A stretch of DNA of 64,000 nucleotides from Ruminococcus sp. (lineage in GTDB: Bacteria; Bacillota; Clostridia; Oscillospirales; Ruminococcaceae): positions 1-64,000 of the forward strand of contig JAFVFL010000009.1 of NCBI GenBank assembly GCA_017475555.1, written 5' to 3'. Made by a program: the position numbers and the translations under genes. Below the pieces are notes generated by a model. That model was not told the DNA's origin. It ran no database searches and saw only the letters and a program-made list of their open reading frames with translations. Position 1 is the first letter of the stretch. The number at the start of each line of letters is the position of its first letter. This document shows positions 59,741-64,000 of this stretch, piece by piece.

Positions 59741-61297
59741 TCACACAGTCCTTATGACAGTCGCCTCGGCAGTATCCTGCTCAGGGAGAGCCTCTCCCCA
59801 GCGGAACGGCGGTACAGGCAGCCCATTCGTGCCGAAAAGCGTAACGAGTGCGTAATTTATCCACTGGAACCTTACAGCCCTTACGCCCTCCTCACGGCAT
59901 TTAAGCACTATCTCATTTCCGTCTATACAAGCCTCCGCCGGACGGAATACACCGTCAGCCCCGGCGTACTCAAAGCCCTCCGGAGTGCTGCTGCCCTTTA
60001 GCACAAATCCCTCACAATTGTCGAAAAGAAGCCTCATATCGCCGTTTTCCGACCTGTAAGCCGTGCGGAATATCGGCGGCAGAGTCTCACTCCTGTCAGT
60101 TTCACCGTACACCTCAGAAAGCGCCTGCAAATACAGCCTGTGACCGACCTGAGCCTTCCTTACCGGGTGGATATTGTTGAATTCTCCGCAGTCGAGGATG
60201 ACTGCAAGTCCGGTGTTCCTGACAGTCCGGAATGTGTGCAGCTGAGCCTCCCTTATGACCGCCCAGTGCTTGTAATCCGGGTCACCCTCATAGCGGAACA
60301 TCGGCAGCTGAACGATAAGAAACGGCAGCGTGTCGTCCTTCCATGTGTCCCGCCAGCATTGTATCATCGCCGGCAAAAGCGTACTGTATGCCTCCGGACG
60401 GCAGTCATCTGACTCGCCCTGATACCATAGAACGCCCTTTATCGTGTATGGTGCGACACGCTTTACCATAGTCTCATACAGTCCGCACGGACGCATGGGG
60501 TTCTTCATTCCCATAGGTCCCGGATAGCGGTTCTCCCCGCATATTTTCAGCACATCGTCCCACAGGGCAAGCGGGTGCTCTGCGTAATACTCCTGCATAC
60601 GCTTCTCCCAGTCAGCCTGATACACCGTATATTCATCGTACTCACGTATCATTTCCTCGTCAGTACGTCCCTCAACTGCACTGTCGTAATCGTCCAGATA
60701 TGGCTTTAACCGGTCATCATGCTCAAGATATTCCCGGCTCATCCACGCTGTTGCAGATGTACCTCCCCAGTTGCAGCCGAGTATGCCGACGGTAACGCCA
60801 AGCCTGCGGCTCAGCTCCTTTGCGAAGTAATATGCCGCCGCAGACCACGCCCATGAAGCTGTCTCAGACGGCAGCATCCAGCCGGTATTCTCCTCCGCTG
60901 CAAAAAGCTCCTCGTTTACGAGCGGCTGCTTCGGAGTGTAATAATACCTGATATTTTCAGAGGCACAGCTGCTCAGCTCACTCATTCCGTTCTTGTCGCT
61001 GTGCAGCTCAAATTCCATGTTAGACTGCCCCCCGGCGAGCCATACCTCGCCTACTGCGACATTGCGGAAAACAACGCTCTCTCCGCCGGAGGCCACTGAA
61101 ACTGTGACGCAGTCGGCGTATTCCATAGGCGGCAGCACAGCCTCCCACCGTTCACCGTCCACGAAAGCAGCGGCTGAGACCGACAGCTCCGGGATAGTGA
61201 CTGTTATTTTTTCTCCCGCATCACAGCTGCCGAAGATACGCACGGGAGTATGTGCCTGTAGAACCATATTATCGCTGAAAACCGGTGATATCCTCAT
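59741..61297 (-). CDS. Sialate O-acetylesterase-like carbohydrate esterase (SGNH family)
   Basis: The enzyme probably removes acetyl groups from sugars. The nucleophile motif is AGGQSNMEF (Ser92), with a second block GCNWGGTSATAW (oxyanion Gly and Asn), VLWYQGESD, and the Asp/His pair in NNIHPVRKAQVG. An amino-terminal beta domain (1-80) and a C-terminal beta domain are as in SASA-type esterases. No signal peptide is present (MRISPVFSDNMVLQ), so it acts on imported acetylated oligosaccharides, such as xylo-oligomers released by the cellulosomal xylanase. It starts seven bases after the upstream U32-like gene, in the same operon. Confidence 0.85.
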   Translation of the reverse strand: MRISPVFSDNMVLQAHTPVRIFGSCDAGEKITVTIPELSVSAAAFVDGERWEAVLPPMEYADCVTVSVASGGESVVFRNVAVGEVWLAGGQSNMEFELHSDKNGMSELSSCASENIRYYYTPKQPLVNEELFAAEENTGWMLPSETASWAWSAAAYYFAKELSRRLGVTVGILGCNWGGTSATAWMSREYLEHDDRLKPYLDDYDSAVEGRTDEEMIREYDEYTVYQADWEKRMQEYYAEHPLALWDDVLKICGENRYPGPMGMKNPMRPCGLYETMVKRVAPYTIKGVLWYQGESDDCRPEAYSTLLPAMIQCWRDTWKDDTLPFLIVQLPMFRYEGDPDYKHWAVIREAQLHTFRTVRNTGLAVILDCGEFNNIHPVRKAQVGHRLYLQALSEVYGETDRSETLPPIFRTAYRSENGDMRLLFDNCEGFVLKGSSTPEGFEYAGADGVFRPAEACIDGNEIVLKCREEGVRAVRFQWINYALVTLFGTNGLPVPPFRWGEALPEQDTAEATVIRTV

Positions 61298-61304
61298 ACG
61301 CTTT

Positions 61305-62264
61305 TCACACCTTTCCGTCTATCCTTACAACGCCGTTAGCCTCAAGATTGTGCAGGAACATGAAGCGTGCCTCTGTACGCAGCTCCGGCTTTATAAGATA
61401 GTACATATACGTTTCGAGCAGGTTGAGCGGTCTTGACGTCCTGCCCTCTATCTTGAACTGCTCAAAGCCCATAGAGATATACCTTCCCCATATCTCATCG
61501 GGAGAAATATGATTTGGCAGCGACTTTATATCGAAGATATTCCTGTCATAGCAGCGGCATTTTATTGCCGGGTGATCACGGGTATCATCATACTCATACG
61601 GGTCAAATGGTACGCCGGGGTGCTCCTTTAAATGCTGATTGTAGTATATCTGCTGCTCACCGATTATCCTGTAATGCTCACGCCGCACCTTGCAGTCTGC
61701 GTCACAGCAGGCATTGACAAGTATCTCCAGCTTTTCCTTGTGCGGCAGTCCTTCCAGTATGTCGAACCTGTGGTTGAGGTCGTAGTCAAGCACGACTATG
61801 CTGTAATCCTTTTCCAGCTCCTGTGCAAGCCTTTCGCCGTCGGTTATCCGCTTGCAGGTCGAGCTTGTCAGCTTGAAGCCCGGATAGGTCTCCCTGATAT
61901 ACTGTTCGAGTATCGGCGAATTGACTATAGCCTCGTTCATGCCGTTGTCGGCAAGCCGCATGACCATATTGCAGAACTCATCGTGAAGATGCTCCTCCTT
62001 CAGAGCCGGATTCGTAAACGTGAAACGCAGAGGTATGCCCCGGCTGTTGAAGGTTTCCAGTACAGTCCGGACATATCTCTCACTGCATATCCCTCCGCCG
62101 ACAGTCCTGCCGCCGTTCCAGACAGACGGAGAGAATGCACCATAGAATGAAGCAATCTCAAATCCCTCACGGAAAAACTGCGGTGCATTGCGCAGCATCT
62201 CAGTAAAAACAAGATTGAATTTATAATGCTCATAAAAGCTTGGGAGATGAAATCTTGCTCTCAT
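61305..62264 (-). CDS. U32-peptidase-like protein, paralogue 1
   Basis: The 319-residue product has no signal peptide. Near the C-terminus, SMGFEQFKIEGRTSRPLNLL resembles the U32 family signature, where K-I-E-G-R is conserved, and the middle has a cysteine set (NACCDADCKVRREHY, then KCRCYDRN) recalling the metal-binding cysteines of U32 proteins. The remainder (EIASFYGAFSPSVWNGGRT, LRFTFTNPALKEEHL, TSSTCKRIT) looks like a TIM barrel. U32 relatives modify tRNA or rRNA or process ubiquinone precursors; the function here is unknown. It is closely similar along its length to the next gene. AAAGGA lies before the ATG. Confidence 0.75.
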   Translation of the reverse strand: MRARFHLPSFYEHYKFNLVFTEMLRNAPQFFREGFEIASFYGAFSPSVWNGGRTVGGGICSERYVRTVLETFNSRGIPLRFTFTNPALKEEHLHDEFCNMVMRLADNGMNEAIVNSPILEQYIRETYPGFKLTSSTCKRITDGERLAQELEKDYSIVVLDYDLNHRFDILEGLPHKEKLEILVNACCDADCKVRREHYRIIGEQQIYYNQHLKEHPGVPFDPYEYDDTRDHPAIKCRCYDRNIFDIKSLPNHISPDEIWGRYISMGFEQFKIEGRTSRPLNLLETYMYYLIKPELRTEARFMFLHNLEANGVVRIDGKV

Positions 62265-62284
62265 ATCTGTTCAGTCCTTTCTGT

Positions 62285-63223
62285 CTATCTGAATACAAGG
62301 GCACCGCTGTTCTCAAGTGCCTTGAGCATCGTGAACCGTGCTTCATCACGGCATTCCGGTCTTGCCATGTAGTATACATAGGTCTCAAGAACGTTCAGCG
62401 GACTTGCTGTCCTGCCCTCTATCTTGAACTGCTCAAAGCCCATAGGCACATACTTCTCCCATATATCGTCCGGGGAGATATGTGTGCGGAGCGAGCGTAT
62501 CTCGAAAACGCCTCTCCTTGAGTACGGGCAGTCACGGAAATGCTCCGGGTCGTACTTTTCAACGTTGAACGGGACGTTCGGGTACTTCTTTATATGCTCT
62601 GCGTAAGCTATCTGCTGCTCACCGATAGAGCGGTAGTGTGCCGAACGTCTCGGACATCCCGGCTCACAGCAGGCATTGACCAGAAGCTCACAGTCCGCCT
62701 TTCTCGGCAGCTTTTCGAGTACCTCGAAGTTGTTGTTGAAATCATAGTCCACAACGACTATGGAGTAGTCCTTTGCAAGCTCCGCTTCAAGTGCGTCCGG
62801 GTCGGTTATCCGCTTGCAGGTAGAGCTTGTGAGCTTGTATTTCGGAAAATTCCGGCGGATATAGTCCTCCAGCAGCGGTGACATGACGATAGCCTCATTG
62901 AGTCCGTTGTTGGCTAAATTCAGTATCATATTGCAGAACGGGTCACTCAGGTGCTTCTTTTCGAGCACCGGATTCGTGAACGTGAACCGCAGCGGTATGC
63001 CCCGGTCGTTGAACGCCTTTAGTACAGTCTTTATGAACTGCTTGTCAACGCTGCCTCCCTGCGTCCTGCCGCCGTTCCATATCGCAGGCGGAAAAATGCC
63101 GTAGAATGAAGCTATCTCAACGCCCTCACGAAAAAAATCCGGACGGTTTTTAAGCATTTCCGCAAACATAAGGTTCAGCTTGAAATTGCCGGAGAAATCC
63201 GGCAGATGGAATCTGACTCTCAT
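62285..63223 (-). CDS. U32-peptidase-like protein, paralogue 2
   Basis: This 312-residue protein is a tandem copy of its downstream neighbour. Shared segments include ASFYGxFxPxxWNGGRT, GIPLRFTFTNP, NNGLNEAIVMSP versus DNGMNEAIVNSP, TSSTCKRIT, LVNACC, HISPDxIW and MGFEQFKIEGRT. The cysteine cluster reads NACCEPGCPRRSAHY, but the second group differs (FRDCPYSRRG). AAGGAG lies before the ATG. It is 20 bases behind hydE, and the copies are separated by 20 bases, so hydE, the pair and the esterase gene form one transcript. Confidence 0.75.
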   Translation of the reverse strand: MRVRFHLPDFSGNFKLNLMFAEMLKNRPDFFREGVEIASFYGIFPPAIWNGGRTQGGSVDKQFIKTVLKAFNDRGIPLRFTFTNPVLEKKHLSDPFCNMILNLANNGLNEAIVMSPLLEDYIRRNFPKYKLTSSTCKRITDPDALEAELAKDYSIVVVDYDFNNNFEVLEKLPRKADCELLVNACCEPGCPRRSAHYRSIGEQQIAYAEHIKKYPNVPFNVEKYDPEHFRDCPYSRRGVFEIRSLRTHISPDDIWEKYVPMGFEQFKIEGRTASPLNVLETYVYYMARPECRDEARFTMLKALENSGALVFR

Positions 63224-63243
63224 AAATTCTCCTTATATAAAGT

Positions 63244-64000
63244 CTATTGTTGATCCAGTCCCCCGAAGCCTACGGCATCTCCACGCTCCTGAGCAACAGC
63301 AAAGCCGCAGGATTCGATACGTCTTTGCAGGCAGCCACGGCATTCCGCAGCCTCCTCACCGGTGCAGATCTTATTATCGTACAGGTCGTACTTCTTCCTT
63401 ACTCCGACAGGAGAAAGATTAGGCATAACGACGTTGCAGCCGGTTTTAAGCCCAAGCTCACGCCCGATAGGGGAAATAGTTCCGAGGGCGGTAGTTGCCG
63501 GCAGCAGCACAGCCGGGTGCATAAGACGGAGTATACCGAGAAGCCGCAAAGTAAGCTGCAATGTACCTCCGGGAGCCTCCGCAAAGCAGGTGCTGTGGTG
63601 AGGCACAAAGGGGCCTATGCCTATCATCTGCGGTCTGAGCTCCTGCAAAAAACGCAGATCAGCAATTATATGCTCAGTTGTCTGATACGGAGCACCGACC
63701 ATAAAGCCTGCACCGACCTGATAACCGAGCCTTTTCAGTGTATAAAGACAGTTCTTCCGGTTTTCAAGGCTCATCTGAGCCGGGTGGAGCTTTGAATACA
63801 GCTCGTCTGAAGCCGCTTCATGCCGCAGGAGATATCTGTCCGCTCCGGCTTCCTTCATAAGCCGATAGCTCTCCTCAGTCCTCTCACCGAGCGAAAGCGT
63901 TATCGCACAATCCGGGTGATCCTCCCGCAGCTGACGGATAATGCCGCACATCACCTCATCTGTGAAGTACATATCCTCGCCGCCCTGCAACACGAACGTC
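63244..64000 (-). CDS. hydE: [FeFe]-hydrogenase maturase HydE, radical SAM (5' end outside the window)
   Basis: HydE helps to build the H-cluster of [FeFe] hydrogenase. About 252 C-terminal residues are visible; the radical SAM cysteine motif lies beyond the window edge. The first residues in view, TFVLQGGED, match the beta-strand-and-Gly-Gly-Glu segment of radical SAM enzymes. Then come GAGFMVGAPYQTTEHIIADLRFL, MIGIGPFVPHHST, LLPATTALGTISPIGRELGL and NVVMPNLSPVGVRKKYDLYDNKICTGEEAAECRGC, typical of HydE rather than BioB. The open frame continues to base 64000. Hydrogenase and PFOR together indicate hydrogen-forming fermentation. Confidence 0.9.
   Translation of the reverse strand, partial: TFVLQGGEDMYFTDEVMCGIIRQLREDHPDCAITLSLGERTEESYRLMKEAGADRYLLRHEAASDELYSKLHPAQMSLENRKNCLYTLKRLGYQVGAGFMVGAPYQTTEHIIADLRFLQELRPQMIGIGPFVPHHSTCFAEAPGGTLQLTLRLLGILRLMHPAVLLPATTALGTISPIGRELGLKTGCNVVMPNLSPVGVRKKYDLYDNKICTGEEAAECRGCLQRRIESCGFAVAQERGDAVGFGGLDQQ

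Overview
The window looks like a chromosomal segment of a fibre-degrading Ruminococcus (Oscillospiraceae, Clostridia), close to R. flavefaciens. The signs are: two secreted proteins with type-I-like dockerins (one a xylanase/esterase of architecture GH11-CBM22-dockerin-CBM22-CE4); a one-chain pyruvate:ferredoxin oxidoreductase and an [FeFe]-hydrogenase maturase (strict anaerobe); a T-box on the trp operon; Firmicutes-type promoters and strong GGAGG ribosome sites; and the sporulation genes spoVM and spoVAC. No rRNA, tRNA or CRISPR array was seen. The genus assignment rests on protein resemblance only.

Layout. 1-141: tail of an IS3/IS150-type insertion sequence. 0.2-4.6 kb: alpha/beta hydrolase, pnp, rpsO and an Rrf2 regulator, all on the minus strand, with a very long hairpin in the pnp leader. 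4.8-7.0 kb: aroC and a DAHP synthase gene whose reading frame is broken near its 5' end. 7.1-13.6 kb (minus): xylose isomerase, a membrane protein, xylulokinase, a lipoprotein, an M23 peptidase and a separate membrane protein. 13.8 kb: a VanZ-like gene whose upstream region carries four 11-bp direct repeats. 14.3-28.3 kb (minus): a long housekeeping cluster in the order yicC-remA-gmk-rpoZ-priA-def-fmt-yugP-rsmB-rlmN-prpC-prkC-rsgA-thiN-spoVM, syntenic with Bacillus but without coaBC and rpe; spoVM is a 26-codon gene. 28.4-32.0 kb: nifJ.

32.0-33.1 kb holds a promoter-to-terminator unit with no ORF, a candidate small RNA containing a copy of the 16S anti-Shine-Dalgarno sequence, followed by spoVAC. 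33.2-36.9 kb (plus): nadB, a nucleotidyltransferase, nadC and a zinc-ribbon protein. 37-45.3 kb (plus): the cellulosomal xylanase/esterase with a structured leader, an AraC-type regulator, a DIP1984-family protein and a dockerin protein with two beta-helix carbohydrate-binding modules. 45.4-52.3 kb (minus): the complete trpEGDCFBA operon behind a tRNA-Trp T-box. 52.3-57.8 kb (minus): ftsH, a SleB-type cell wall hydrolase and a degenerate-GGDEF protein. 58.1 kb (plus): a leucine-rich-repeat protein. 59.7-64 kb (minus): a sialate O-acetylesterase-like enzyme, two tandem U32-like paralogues and hydE, which runs off the window.

The genes fit a lifestyle of extracellular xylan breakdown (GH11/CE4 enzyme, intracellular esterase, xylose isomerase and xylulokinase) feeding glycolysis, PFOR and hydrogenase, with tryptophan synthesised from the aro products and controlled by charged tRNA-Trp.
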